A stretch of 64,000 bases of DNA from Chryseobacterium viscerum (GCF_002899945.2 NZ_PPEG02000003.1:372001-436000); one strand, 5' to 3'. Positions 34,225 to 44,078 are shown, counted from the first letter of the stretch. Numbers and translations: made by a program. Notes: a model not told the origin generated them from the letters alone.

Positions 34225-37035
34225 TTAAAAATCAAATTTCACCCCCATTGTAAACCTTGGTCTGTAATATTCGGCTTGGGCGGTTCTGCTCTGGATTCCC
34301 TGGTAATATCTTAACGGCTGATTGGTCAGATTATTGGCTTCTGCGAAAACTCTAAGCTGGCTTGTAATCTTGTAAGAAGCATTGGCATCAAGGAAAAACT
34401 GCTTATCGTAATAACGGTCATCAAATGCCTTGCCGCCGAGTTCGTCAATATAATGAGAAGCATAATTCATAGAAATTCTTGCCGAAAAACGTTTGTTTTC
34501 CCATGAAAGAGACCCGTTGAACATATGAGGAGCAGCTCCCGGAAGACCTGCATCTGTCCTTTCAACACCATCTTCATTGGTAATTCCTTTTGCTTTAGAT
34601 TTGGTGTAGGTATAGTTTACATAGACTCCAAGTCCTTTCCAGAAAGCTCCCGGAATAAAATCAAGCTGTCTTTGCAAAGCGACTTCAAAACCATAAATAT
34701 CTACATTGTCACCATTACGCTGCTGGGTAAATTTCCAGTTGCTTTCTCCGGCAGGAATAGGATTGGTTTGTCCTGCAAAGTCATTCGCAAAATCGTTTGC
34801 TGTATAATTTCTTTTGGAATAGGTGTAAATAAAGTCATTCAGGTTTTTATAAAAAATTCCTCCTGAAAGAATTCCCACAGACTTAAAATACTTTTCTGCC
34901 ATGAAATCAAAATTATAAGCATAGGTTGCCTTTAAGTTTGGGTTTCCGGCGGCAACGATCTCATCCTCCGAAATAACGTTAAGGTAAGGAACCAGTGAGT
35001 AGTAGTTCGGGCGGGCAATTGCCGTAGTAAAAGCTGCACGAAGCACAAGATCTTGTACCGGAACATATTTGAAGGAAATATTCGGAAGTACATTTGTATA
35101 CGTATTGGTATTATTGATTTGCCCTACCAGATCCTTTTCATTCATCACATAGTTTCCGGTGTAATCAATCTGTGTGGTTTCAATACGTGCTCCGACAATC
35201 ATGGATAGTTTATCATTAAAATCCTGATCCCAACGAATATATCCCGCATATATATGTTCCTTTGCACTGTAGTTGCTTGAAAGATATTTTTCAGGTTTCA
35301 GGGTACCCTTGAACAAATTTGGATTAAATAAATCCAGCCCTCCAAGGAAAGCAGGATCAACAAAAGTCCCTGGGACATAATTTCCTGGTTGAAAGTTCTG
35401 ACCATCCAGAGATACTGTTGGGACAGACAAAAGGCTTCCCATAGTGTTGATTGGTGTGAACGCATAGAAATCATTATCTCTTTCCTTTTTCTTCAAACGC
35501 ATACGCAAACCGGTACGAAGACGTCCTTTCTGACCATCAATCACGGAAAACGGAAAACGAACATTCACTTTTGCTCCCAATTCTTTTTCCTGCGTAAAAC
35601 TGTTGGCATCTGAAAGATCACTTAACTTATAGCTGCCTAAATTATCCGCAGCAAGGAGATTGAACATTGGTTTTTCAGGATTGCTAAGGTCAGGAGAGAA
35701 ATTCATCTTGCTGTTTTCAAACTCTATATAACGCTGATGAGGTTTGTCCTCACTTGCTGTTGCATAATTTATTGACCAGTCGAGATCCACTTTGGAACCT
35801 AATAAATGCTCTCCTCTTAAAGCATAATTCTGAACTTTTTGTTTTTCCAGACGCGTGTTGTCATTATCTGCGTTACCCCCTTTATTTTGTCTTGTGATAC
35901 TTCCTTTCCAGTCTGTAATCTCTGTTTCGTCAGCATTGTAAACCGGTTTTATTTTATATCCTAATGCAAACCTGTTTTCTTTATCGTTTCTGAAATTATA
36001 CATTGCAGAAGCATAGATCTTGTTTTTGGAATTGAATTCATAATCCAGATTAAGATCAAAACTGTGTCTGATACGGTGTTCATTATAATAACGAACTCCC
36101 ATTTTACTTACATACACTGTTTGTGCAATATCGTTAGCCTGGCTCCACACAGGTTCTATATTATCCGAACCAAAATTGTTGTTATTATAAGAAAAACTGA
36201 ATACAGCACCCAGTTTTTTATCTAAAAATCGGTTTCCATATACAAATCCTGCGGTATAATTTCCTTTTTCACGGATCGGGTTGTATCCGCCGGCAATGGT
36301 TGCAGAAATTCTTTGTCCGTTCGGGGAAGCTCTGGTAATCAGGTTTACAGAACCTCCGATGGCATCAGCATCCATATCAGGAGTGAGCGTTTTGTTGACT
36401 TCTATGGTAGAGATCATGTCAGAAGGGATCAGGTCCATCTGTACATTACGATTGTCTCCTTCGGCAGACGGAATTCTGTCACCGTTTAAGGTAACTGAAT
36501 TAAGATTGGGGGCAAGCCCTCTGATGATAAGGTTTCTGGCCTCACCCTGGTCGTTCTGTATGGTAATTCCCGGAACACGCTTCAAAGCATCCCCGATATT
36601 GGCATCAGGAAAACGCCCGATCTGATCTGAAGAAATTACATTGGTAATATTGGCATTATTTTTTTGCTTGTTTAAAGCTCTTGCCTGATTCTTTAACGTA
36701 GCTCCGGAGACTACAACTTCTGCAATAGATGTTTCTTTTTTGTCGAAAACGATATTTTGCCGCGTGTTTTTTTCAGGTTCGACAGTGATGTTATATTCAT
36801 GAACGCCATAACCGAGATAATCAATTTTCATGGTATAGCTTCCTGGAGGAACATTCAGGAAAACAAAGTTTCCGTGTTCATCTGAGGTCGTATAAATATT
36901 TCCCGGACTTAAGGATATTTTGGCTCCCGGCAGGGCTATTTTCGAGTCGTCATTAATGTTTCCGGACAAAGAACCGGTTTGTGCATAGAAAAAAATAGAG
37001 GCACAAAATAAAACAGAGGTAAAAATTTTCTTCAC
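34225..37035 (-). CDS. TonB-dependent receptor paired with phytase
   Basis: 936 residues. Signal peptide about 1-18 (FFYAQ), a carboxypeptidase-regulatory-like domain about 20-100, a TonB plug around SSDQIGRFPDANIGDALKRV and DADAIGGSVNLITRAS, and a barrel ending TMGVKFDF. The plug motif is the TIGR01782-like type, also seen in the STN transducer at 22.6 kb but without the STN domain here. It is followed by the phytase after 7 bases. Such phytase-receptor pairs are known in several Gram-negative groups, where the receptor is thought to bring in inositol phosphates. Confidence 0.92.
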   Translation of the reverse strand: MKKIFTSVLFCASIFFYAQTGSLSGNINDDSKIALPGAKISLSPGNIYTTSDEHGNFVFLNVPPGSYTMKIDYLGYGVHEYNITVEPEKNTRQNIVFDKKETSIAEVVVSGATLKNQARALNKQKNNANITNVISSDQIGRFPDANIGDALKRVPGITIQNDQGEARNLIIRGLAPNLNSVTLNGDRIPSAEGDNRNVQMDLIPSDMISTIEVNKTLTPDMDADAIGGSVNLITRASPNGQRISATIAGGYNPIREKGNYTAGFVYGNRFLDKKLGAVFSFSYNNNNFGSDNIEPVWSQANDIAQTVYVSKMGVRYYNEHRIRHSFDLNLDYEFNSKNKIYASAMYNFRNDKENRFALGYKIKPVYNADETEITDWKGSITRQNKGGNADNDNTRLEKQKVQNYALRGEHLLGSKVDLDWSINYATASEDKPHQRYIEFENSKMNFSPDLSNPEKPMFNLLAADNLGSYKLSDLSDANSFTQEKELGAKVNVRFPFSVIDGQKGRLRTGLRMRLKKKERDNDFYAFTPINTMGSLLSVPTVSLDGQNFQPGNYVPGTFVDPAFLGGLDLFNPNLFKGTLKPEKYLSSNYSAKEHIYAGYIRWDQDFNDKLSMIVGARIETTQIDYTGNYVMNEKDLVGQINNTNTYTNVLPNISFKYVPVQDLVLRAAFTTAIARPNYYSLVPYLNVISEDEIVAAGNPNLKATYAYNFDFMAEKYFKSVGILSGGIFYKNLNDFIYTYSKRNYTANDFANDFAGQTNPIPAGESNWKFTQQRNGDNVDIYGFEVALQRQLDFIPGAFWKGLGVYVNYTYTKSKAKGITNEDGVERTDAGLPGAAPHMFNGSLSWENKRFSARISMNYASHYIDELGGKAFDDRYYDKQFFLDANASYKITSQLRVFAEANNLTNQPLRYYQGIQSRTAQAEYYRPRFTMGVKFDF

Positions 37036-37168
37036 TTTTCCTTTTTTAGATAAAAATCACAACGAAATTAAACATCTGTTTGGGGAAGGAGTTGAAGATA
37101 AAATTAAGGTTTTCTTAAGAATTGTTAATATAGAAACTGCGTGTTGAAAGATAATAGAGATTTGTTGT

Positions 37169-37552
37169 CTAGATTTCAGAACCAAGATTTTTTTCAGTAT
37201 GATTTCCTTCCACCAGTAAAGTCAGTTCATCACATCGTATAATTTTATCATCCTGTATGGTAAATTCTGCCAATACTTTATGTAAAACTTTATTTCCATT
37301 TTTTAGTGTAGATTTTGCTATGTGATTGGTAAATATGACATTACCATTTTCAGCATGGCTGATGATCTCCATCTTTTGTTCAGCTACTTTTTCTTTAAGC
37401 TTTTTGATGTGAAGAACAAATTCTTCATAATTCAGCTGATTATGGTCTACAAGCTGAATGTAGTCTTTTGAAAAATATTTTTCAATTAATAATTCATCAA
37501 ATACAGGGTTTTCTAATACCTCTTTGAATACTTGTTGGATAAAATGTTTCAT
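37169..37552 (-). CDS. SnoaL/NTF2-like protein
   Basis: 127 residues from the ATG at 37552 (frame opens at 37579). An NTF2-like cone fold is indicated by FDELLIEKYFSKDYIQLVDH near the start and DKIIRCDELTLLVEG near the end, as in SnoaL-like cyclases and uncharacterised ester-binding relatives. No catalytic assignment is possible. It follows a Crp/Fnr gene by 64 bases on the same strand and may be its target. Confidence 0.75.
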   Translation of the reverse strand: MKHFIQQVFKEVLENPVFDELLIEKYFSKDYIQLVDHNQLNYEEFVLHIKKLKEKVAEQKMEIISHAENGNVIFTNHIAKSTLKNGNKVLHKVLAEFTIQDDKIIRCDELTLLVEGNHTEKNLGSEI

Positions 37553-37616
37553 AATTTTTATTTGAAACAAAATTACCACAGGGATGGATGATCAGACGAT
37601 AACAATTGTAAAGAAA

Positions 37617-38150
37617 TTATCTACGGTTCCGGATTCTGCTCAGTGAGACACTGGTAATTCCAAGATAGGAAGCGATATAGTGTTGTGGGAAGCGCAGCAG
37701 AAGCTCTGGTCTGTTTTTTAAAAGCTGTTCATATCTTTTCTGTGGAGAATCTTTAATAAAGGAGATCAGCCGTTGGTTAATTTCACTGAAACGTTTGTAA
37801 AAAAGAGGGTGAAAAGTTTGCTGAAATTCCTGATTTTCCATGAGTTTGTGAAAAGTGTCAGCATGAAGTTCATATACAGTAGCAGGTTCCAATGTTTCAA
37901 TAACAAATTCACTGGGCGTACCATTCAGGAAGCTGTCAAACGAAGATACAGCCTGATTTTTTGTGATAAATTCCAAAGTAAGTTCTTTGCCATCCTGATA
38001 GAAAAACGCTCTTAAGGCTCCGCTTTTTACAAAGAACATCCTATCTGAAACTTTTCCTTCATCAAGAAGTATCGTTTTTGCAGGATATGTAACTTCGGTT
38101 AATAAATGAAGCTCTGTTTTTAAAAAAGAATGAATATCTGGAATGTGCAT
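37617..38150 (-). CDS. Crp/Fnr-family transcriptional regulator
   Basis: 177 residues. Cyclic-nucleotide-binding-like domain with LLDEGKVSDRMFFVKSGALR and a C-terminal short helix-turn-helix ending QHYIASYLGITSVSLSRIRN. It is shorter than Crp (about 210), as is usual for this Bacteroidota group, which is often without a known ligand. The gene upstream on the same strand is a membrane protein (36-base gap), and an NTF2-like gene follows. Confidence 0.85.
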   Translation of the reverse strand: MHIPDIHSFLKTELHLLTEVTYPAKTILLDEGKVSDRMFFVKSGALRAFFYQDGKELTLEFITKNQAVSSFDSFLNGTPSEFVIETLEPATVYELHADTFHKLMENQEFQQTFHPLFYKRFSEINQRLISFIKDSPQKRYEQLLKNRPELLLRFPQHYIASYLGITSVSLSRIRNRR

Positions 38151-38186
38151 ATCTGGTCTGGATTAAGGTAAAGTGGCCTGATAATT

Positions 38187-38900
38187 TTAAATAAACCCTC
38201 GTGCATAATAAAGCTGAACAGCAAAGAAAAGTACGGTAAAAAACCACACGACATAAGGATGGTAACTGAAATTATTCTTCAAAATGTAGTGCAACGCTTT
38301 GAAAAGTTTAAAGATACCAACAATTCCAACAATCATAAAAACCAGAAAGACCAGAAAAAACAGATAGTCTCTTGTTCCATATTCACTCACCTTACCAAGA
38401 CGATCCAGATAAGCTTCTACATTCAAAGTTTGTCCCAAAAACATGGCTGAACTGATTAGTATAAAAAATGGAGTAGAGGTATATACAGTGGTATAAATGA
38501 AAGAAAACAACAGCGTTCTGAAAGTAACGGTATTTATTTTTTCTTTTTTATACCATAATAAAGCAACACTGAATAGTACTGCGGTAACATTATTCATCAG
38601 GAATATAAACAGTGCCTTTTCCACCATACTTAGTCCCTTAATCTTTGAAATAATGTTGTGTTCACCACCATAATCCATTAAAAGAACGGAGATAATGACA
38701 GAGGTATACACGGAAAGCTTGATAGGAGAGAGGTAATCCTGAAAACGTTCCGTTTCTTCTTTTTCCATCTCGTGTACAGAAAGATCATAGCAGCGGCGGG
38801 GATCCTGAAACAATTTGAAAACGGTTACCGGAACCAATAATATTTCAATAATAATCTGCAGACACAGCTTCTCAAAGCTATCAATCAACTTTTCAAACAT
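38187..38900 (-). CDS. Polytopic membrane protein of unknown function
   Basis: 237 residues with about five hydrophobic helices after an N-terminal amphipathic stretch; YLSPIKLSVYTSVIISVLLM and LFFLVFLVFMIVGIVGIFKL are typical spans. The overall pattern resembles Yip1/DUF3667-like membrane proteins, but I cannot assign a family firmly. It ends 36 bases before the Crp/Fnr gene. Confidence 0.68.
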   Translation of the reverse strand: MFEKLIDSFEKLCLQIIIEILLVPVTVFKLFQDPRRCYDLSVHEMEKEETERFQDYLSPIKLSVYTSVIISVLLMDYGGEHNIISKIKGLSMVEKALFIFLMNNVTAVLFSVALLWYKKEKINTVTFRTLLFSFIYTTVYTSTPFFILISSAMFLGQTLNVEAYLDRLGKVSEYGTRDYLFFLVFLVFMIVGIVGIFKLFKALHYILKNNFSYHPYVVWFFTVLFFAVQLYYARGFI

Positions 38901-38980
38901 ACACAGGAGGATTAAGGGAACATCTATGCAATTTAAATAAATTTTGAATTATATATCAAAAATAAAATAAGTGAAAAAAA

Positions 38981-39013
38981 AGAGTGGACGATTCAATCAG
39001 AACCGTCCACTCT
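38981..39013 (-). terminator. Strong bidirectional-looking terminator after the cupin gene
   Basis: AGAGTGGACG at 38981-38990 and CGTCCACTCT at 39004-39013 form a perfect 10-bp stem with a 13-base loop. It is flanked by an A-run on the left and a T-run on the right, so it can work on both strands. It terminates the minus-strand gene ending at 39039. Confidence 0.88.
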
Positions 39014-39038
39014 TTTTTTGTATAAAAGGCTTTCTTAC

Positions 39039-39920
39039 TTATTTAGGAAGTCCTCTTTTTAGTGCGTTATTTGCTATTTCTACTGCTTTTCTTTCTTTCC
39101 AGTCCATATACCTTTTTTTGTATCGTCCTTTCATGAAGTTGTCGAAATTACGCTGAACAGTAAGATTCCACAGAGAATGTGCTTTTACAGCCCAGCTTTT
39201 ATCCCATGCACGCAGAGAGATAGAGAAAGAGCCATCCAGATATTTCATCCAGTGCCACCATCCGGTAGGCATGAATAAAGTATCTCCATGTTCCAGGAAG
39301 CATTCGATTCCTTCAATACCATCAAGGGCAGGGAATTTTTCAAAATCGGGATTTGAAATATCATAATCTTCCAGTGCATAAGTGGCGTATGGAAGCTTAT
39401 ACAGACGTGATTTCCATTTGTATTCAAACAGAAGGACGTGCTTTCTTCCATTGAAGTGAGTATGGAAAATATGAGGCATGTCGATATCATAGTGAAGGAA
39501 GGTCACAGAACCTTTACCTCCAAAAAACATACTTGGATATTTATCTAAAAATCCTCCCATCAGATTCTTTGGCGGAACATAATCGTTCAATAGCTTTGGA
39601 GCAAATTTTATAGGATCAAAAAAGAAGATTCTAAGATCAGTAGGCTCCCTTTGAATCATGTCTACATACTCACTAAAAGGCATTTTTGTCGTCGGAGTAT
39701 TGATAGGTGCTGCAGGATCAGCCTTGGAACTGTCATATAAAGGAACTTCAACATCGCCTACTACTTCCTTCACGTAATCCATCGTCCACTTTTGATAAGC
39801 AGGCCAATTTCTAGCCATATTCTTGATTACCACTGGCTTACATGGCTTTAGATATTTTTCACGAAATTCTTCTTGTGAAATGTCATCTACAATATCAATC
39901 GGTTTAAGGATTATTCCCAT
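39039..39920 (-). CDS. Cupin-like (JmjC-type) Fe(II)/2-oxoglutarate-dependent oxygenase family protein
   Basis: 293 residues of the cupin_8 type. The metal triad is visible as HYDIDMPH (His and Asp) with the distal His in GDTLFMPTGWWHWM, and SFSISLRAW follows as in JmjC hydroxylases. Members hydroxylate protein side chains or small molecules using 2-oxoglutarate; bacterial substrates are mostly unknown. Single gene with its own terminator. It starts MGIILKPIDIVDDISQEEFR. Confidence 0.85.
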   Translation of the reverse strand: MGIILKPIDIVDDISQEEFREKYLKPCKPVVIKNMARNWPAYQKWTMDYVKEVVGDVEVPLYDSSKADPAAPINTPTTKMPFSEYVDMIQREPTDLRIFFFDPIKFAPKLLNDYVPPKNLMGGFLDKYPSMFFGGKGSVTFLHYDIDMPHIFHTHFNGRKHVLLFEYKWKSRLYKLPYATYALEDYDISNPDFEKFPALDGIEGIECFLEHGDTLFMPTGWWHWMKYLDGSFSISLRAWDKSWAVKAHSLWNLTVQRNFDNFMKGRYKKRYMDWKERKAVEIANNALKRGLPK

Positions 39921-40157
39921 TCGTTCAAATTATTAAGCTAAAGTATTAAATATTTATGAAAATAAAAGTAAAGAATTGAAATTATTTGGAACTAATATAA
40001 ATAGAATTTGATACAAGTCTACAGACACTCTTGGATGCATTTATAGCCAAATGATTAACTCTATTTTTCAGCATTAAAATAGGGGCTTTTTTGGTTATAA
40101 AATACTATTGCAACGACACCATTATTATCACTATAATTGTCATTGTAAAAAACAATC

Positions 40158-41459
40158 ATGAAACAGATTTCCGTCATTTTTTTTTCACTTATATTTTCGA
40201 GTGCTTTTTCACAAAAGCCAACTAAGATTTTTACGTCAGATATCGATAATTTTTGGGTGGCTTACGACAGCATTCAAAAGACAGATCATCACTCCAAAAA
40301 AATGGATCTGATTAAAAGGCTTTATATTGATAAAGGAACAGAAGGATTGAAAACCTTCATGAAAGTAAGAGATTATAATGATACTGTTTTTGTAAATAGT
40401 ATTGACAAATATCCTAAATTCTGGAATTCAATCAGACCCAATACCCTGACGATAAAAACTAAAACCAATGAGCTGGAAGCCAGTGTTGCCAAGCTGAAGC
40501 AAATCTATCCTGAATTGAAAGAAGCCGAAATGTATTTTACAATTGGCGGGCTCAATTCCGGGGGAACAGTAAGTGGAAACAAAGTATTGGTAGGTGCTGA
40601 AATTGCCACCGGGCTTCCGTCTACAGATGTTTCGGAATTTCAGGATGATTGGCTGAAAGGCGTTTTTGCAGAACAGTCTTTGGATAATATTGTCTCTTTA
40701 AACGTTCATGAATATATACATACTCAACAGACAGGAAACCGCCGAAGAGTGTTAAGCCAGTCTATAAAGGAAGGAGCTTGTGATTTGATTGCCGAATTGG
40801 TGATGAATACCACTCTGGAAAGGAAATATTTATCTTATGGAAAGGTTCATTCAGCAGAAGTTAAGGAACTTTTTAAAAAAGAAATGTTTACCGGGAATTT
40901 TAGAAATTGGCTCTATAATGGAAGGCAAAAAGGGGAAAGTGCAGATCTGGGATATTATGTAGGGTATGAAATCTGTAAATTGTATTATCAGAATGCAAAA
41001 GATAAAAAACAGGCAGTCAAAGATATTATTGAACTGAATTATGATGATGATAAAGCGGTTGAAGATTTTCTGCTCAAATCAAAATTTTTCAATGAAAAGA
41101 TTGATAAACGAAAACTGATCAAAGAATATGACAAAAAATTACCATACGTTGTAAAAACAGATCCTTCCAATGGTGCTGCACATGTAAGCGCTGACACAAA
41201 AGAAATAAGAGTTACTTTTTCAAAAGAAATGGTTCCTGGAAGCTACTCCTTCAATCTTTCCGACAAAGGAAGAGACTATTACCCAATTTCCAAAATAGTG
41301 GGGATGGAAAATAATAACAAAACTTTGGTAATGCTTGTCAACCTAAAACCGAACAAAGAGTATGAATTTGTACTGACCAACAAAAGTTTTATCTCCAAAG
41401 ATGGCTATCCCCTGAAAGATGAAAAATTTCTTATAAAGTTTACAACGGGCAATAAATAA
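40158..41459 (+). CDS. Secreted zincin-type protein with C-terminal Ig-like domain
   Basis: 433 residues. Signal peptide about 1-18 (FSSAFSQ). A helical zincin core shows VHEYIHTQQTG with EGACDLIAELV about 25 residues later (HExxH plus downstream Glu, gluzincin-like, DUF2268-type). The last 100 residues form an Ig-like beta-sandwich (VKTDPSNGAAHVSADTKEI, FTTGNK). It may be a metalloprotease, or bind metal without cleaving; secretion to periplasm or surface is clear. A small membrane protein follows 11 bases later. Confidence 0.8.
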   Translation: MKQISVIFFSLIFSSAFSQKPTKIFTSDIDNFWVAYDSIQKTDHHSKKMDLIKRLYIDKGTEGLKTFMKVRDYNDTVFVNSIDKYPKFWNSIRPNTLTIKTKTNELEASVAKLKQIYPELKEAEMYFTIGGLNSGGTVSGNKVLVGAEIATGLPSTDVSEFQDDWLKGVFAEQSLDNIVSLNVHEYIHTQQTGNRRRVLSQSIKEGACDLIAELVMNTTLERKYLSYGKVHSAEVKELFKKEMFTGNFRNWLYNGRQKGESADLGYYVGYEICKLYYQNAKDKKQAVKDIIELNYDDDKAVEDFLLKSKFFNEKIDKRKLIKEYDKKLPYVVKTDPSNGAAHVSADTKEIRVTFSKEMVPGSYSFNLSDKGRDYYPISKIVGMENNNKTLVMLVNLKPNKEYEFVLTNKSFISKDGYPLKDEKFLIKFTTGNK

Positions 41460-41470
41460 TTTAACCATCA

Positions 41471-41755
41471 ATGAATGATAATCAACTTTTATATCTGGCT
41501 TCAATAGTTTGTTTTTTACTTATTATTTTGACCTTCAGACACAGCCGGAAATTCGGTGGAGTCAATATGATACTTTTCTGTTTATACAATTCAATATTAT
41601 ATTATCAGTTGCTGTATGGCAGCAGTGGAGGAGCAGGACTTGTGTGGTGGTTTTTCCTGCTTGTTGTATCAGGATGTCACATGCTGGCACTTTTGATTTA
41701 CTTTGTAGTAACAACTATTATCAAAGACAGGCGCAACAATCAGAATTTGAGGTAA
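41471..41755 (+). CDS. Small membrane protein, unknown
   Basis: 94 residues with three hydrophobic helices (LLYLASIVCFLLIILTF, YNSILYYQLLYG, LVWWFFLLVVSGCHMLALLIY). It starts 11 bases after the zincin stop, so it may be in the same transcript. No family recognised. Confidence 0.6.
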   Translation: MNDNQLLYLASIVCFLLIILTFRHSRKFGGVNMILFCLYNSILYYQLLYGSSGGAGLVWWFFLLVVSGCHMLALLIYFVVTTIIKDRRNNQNLR

Positions 41756-41966
41756 GGATTTATAGCTGGAAAAAACTTAGAGTAACTGTTTATCTATTTG
41801 GCAGGTATGAGAAAAAATATGTTAAAAGCATTTATCATAGACATTGTTGTATTGTCTTCTATAGCCCATATTCTATGGCCTGCCATTCTCATATGCTGAA
41901 AAATATTTATCTTTGACTCTGTAAAATTTAAATACATAACGCATCAGAAGATAGCTGTAAAAACCC

Positions 41967-42878
41967 TTGAAAAGACTACTTAACCATTTTAAATTCAGAT
42001 TTCATCAAAGCTTCAGACTATTAAATCTTAATCCAAGAGCAGGTGTTCCTGTTCTGATTATTCTGGGAGTTCTGATCATCATGAAATTACCCGAAAGCTA
42101 TTATTATCCATTTTTATTTTTTATACTAACACTGCTTTTTCATTACGAAAGAAAAGACATTCCTTTTCTGAAAAAAGTCTTTGTTAAAAGCTGGCGGTTG
42201 ATCATTGTATTGGAAGCGGCTATTATTTACGGTATTCTGCTATGCGGAAATATCCATTATCAATTGGAGAAGACGGCATTATTATCTCTGCCCATGTTGC
42301 TTTTGCTGGCTTTTGTGACTCCAAGATCAAAGCCATGGCTTGCTTTACAATGGAATTTTATTCCGGACGATTTGTTTGAATGGAAAAGTTTTCTGAGAAA
42401 AAATACATGGCTGGCAGCTCTGGGGCTTATTCTGATCTGGGGTTCATCTTACCATCCGATAGTTTTGATCCTGGCAGGAACTTTTGTATTGGATTATATT
42501 TCACATATTTACGAGCCCAATGAAAACAAAGAGATGCTCGAAATGTATTTCAAAAAATATACTTTAAAAGAGAAGCTCAGGAGAAATTCTCTGTTTTTCA
42601 ATATTTTGCTTTTGCCCACGTACTGCTTATTTCTGATTTTCAATACGGCAGAAAGTTTATATATTCTCTATTATTTTGTCTTTATGAATTTGTATGTAAT
42701 TCTGATTCTGACCCGGAAATATAAACAGTATCACTATAAGGAAAAGAACAATTATTACAATATTGGAGTATTTATTGAGTATACTTTATGCTGTATGACC
42801 ATTATTCCTGCTGTATTTTTATTGAAAAATAATATAAAAGAAGCCTCTCAAAATATCAAGACCTATGTTGGAGATTAA
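41967..42878 (+). CDS. Polytopic membrane protein, probable ABC exporter permease
   Basis: 303 residues, six to eight membrane segments, no conserved motif seen. The likely start is a TTG at 41967, since the N-terminal residues up to LNLNPRAGVPVLIILG look native and the next ATG would remove a span. It overlaps the following ABC ATPase by 14 bases, so it is very probably the membrane half of that exporter. Confidence 0.7.
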   Translation: MKRLLNHFKFRFHQSFRLLNLNPRAGVPVLIILGVLIIMKLPESYYYPFLFFILTLLFHYERKDIPFLKKVFVKSWRLIIVLEAAIIYGILLCGNIHYQLEKTALLSLPMLLLLAFVTPRSKPWLALQWNFIPDDLFEWKSFLRKNTWLAALGLILIWGSSYHPIVLILAGTFVLDYISHIYEPNENKEMLEMYFKKYTLKEKLRRNSLFFNILLLPTYCLFLIFNTAESLYILYYFVFMNLYVILILTRKYKQYHYKEKNNYYNIGVFIEYTLCCMTIIPAVFLLKNNIKEASQNIKTYVGD

Positions 42879-43500
42879 AAATATAAATGTTCATTTTAAA
42901 AATCAGAAAGTGTTGAACGATCTGAGTGTATCAATAGAAGAAGGATGCATATTGGGACTGCTTGGGAAAAACGGCGCAGGAAAAACCACGCTGTTTGAAT
43001 CGTTGTACCGAAGTGTACCGTTTTCAGGAAATATTACCTGGAAGAATGAACGGCTGAAACGGGAAATGATTTCCTACCTGGAAACTGAAAACTATTTTTA
43101 TCCTTACATTACCGGAGAAGAATATCTGGCTTATTTTACCTCAAAAAAAGAAGCTGAAATCAAAGAAATTATTGAGAGATTCAACCTTCCTCTGAAGAAA
43201 TATGTACAATATTATTCCAGCGGAATGAAGAAAAAGCTGGCCCTCACCGGAATGCTGATGCTGGATAAGCCTATTAACATCCTGGATGAACCGTTTAATG
43301 GAGTAGATTTTGAAGGCGTCCATATTCTTTATGATATTATCAGACAGCTGAAGTCTGAAAATAAAGTAGTGATTGTGAGCTCCCATATCATCGAAACGCT
43401 CTTTCATACCTGTGATAAAATCGCTCTTCTGCAAGATGGGAAAATTGAAAAGATCTACGGAAAGGAGGAATTTAGCCAGTTGAATACTCTTAAATTCTAG
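42865..43500 (+). CDS. ABC transporter ATP-binding protein
   Basis: 211 residues with Walker A GLLGKNGAGKTT, signature YYSSGMKKKLA, Walker B INILDEPFNGVD and switch His in VSSHIIE. The YSSGMKKK form is common in ABC-2 type exporters for antibiotics, bacteriocins or lipids. It overlaps the membrane gene upstream, forming a two-component exporter of unknown cargo. Confidence 0.9.
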   Translation: MLEIKNINVHFKNQKVLNDLSVSIEEGCILGLLGKNGAGKTTLFESLYRSVPFSGNITWKNERLKREMISYLETENYFYPYITGEEYLAYFTSKKEAEIKEIIERFNLPLKKYVQYYSSGMKKKLALTGMLMLDKPINILDEPFNGVDFEGVHILYDIIRQLKSENKVVIVSSHIIETLFHTCDKIALLQDGKIEKIYGKEEFSQLNTLKF

Positions 43501-43586
43501 AGATAAAATTTAAAACTTTAACAATTCAAATCAAACCTGTTCATCTTCATTATTTTTTTGCAAATTTGCAGAATAGACTATCGTAA

Positions 43587-43624
43587 AGTTCTATACCTGC
43601 CCTTTAGTTCTATATCTGCCTTTT
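43587..43624 (+). repeat. Tandem 15-base direct repeat upstream of the HxlR gene
   Basis: AGTTCTATACCTGCC begins at 43587 and AGTTCTATATCTGCC at 43606 (14 of 15 identical), a 19-base period, ending about 30 bases before the HxlR start. Direct repeats with this spacing fit a two-site operator. Confidence 0.6.
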
Positions 43625-43653
43625 TGAAAGTGTAACGGTAAAAAACGATTATT

Positions 43654-44010
43654 ATGCCTGAGTTTTTCCATGATAAAAGACTGTATTATACCCCTATTGA
43701 ATTTGCATTAAGCCATATCGGAGGAACCTGGAAAATGCCTGTTTTGTGGAGGTTACAGGAGAAACCGCTTCGTTTCAGCGAGCTTAAAAAGGATATTCCC
43801 CATATCACGGACAAAATGCTGACCAGCCAGCTGCGTGAGCTGGAAGCTAAAGACATGATTCATCGTGAAGTATATCCCGTAGTTCCTCCAAAAGTGGAAT
43901 ACAGCCTTACAGAGAAAGGAAAAAAAGCCATTCCGGTCATTGAAACCATTATGAATTTTGGTTATGATTTGATTAAAGATGAAGGAATTGTCTTTCCGCC
44001 TAAAGAATGA
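43654..44010 (+). CDS. HxlR-family winged-helix transcriptional regulator
   Basis: 118 residues. The family core reads IGGTWKMPVLWRLQ, LRFSELKKDIPHITDKMLTS, LRELEAKDMIHREVYP and KVEYSLTEKG, the DNA-binding winged helix of HxlR/MarR-like redox and drug regulators. No extra sensing cysteine is visible. It is followed at 69 bases by a luciferase-like oxidoreductase, a frequent regulator-target pair. Confidence 0.92.
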   Translation: MPEFFHDKRLYYTPIEFALSHIGGTWKMPVLWRLQEKPLRFSELKKDIPHITDKMLTSQLRELEAKDMIHREVYPVVPPKVEYSLTEKGKKAIPVIETIMNFGYDLIKDEGIVFPPKE

Positions 44011-44078
44011 AAAGCCACCTGTTTTTCTATTAAATAATAGCTTTTTTCATACCTTCACATAAAATCTATTTCAATACA

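Noticed and set aside
41509..41916. 135-codon frame overlapping the small membrane protein
   Set aside because: Different frame with Arg/Cys/His-rich, unordered composition; a shadow.
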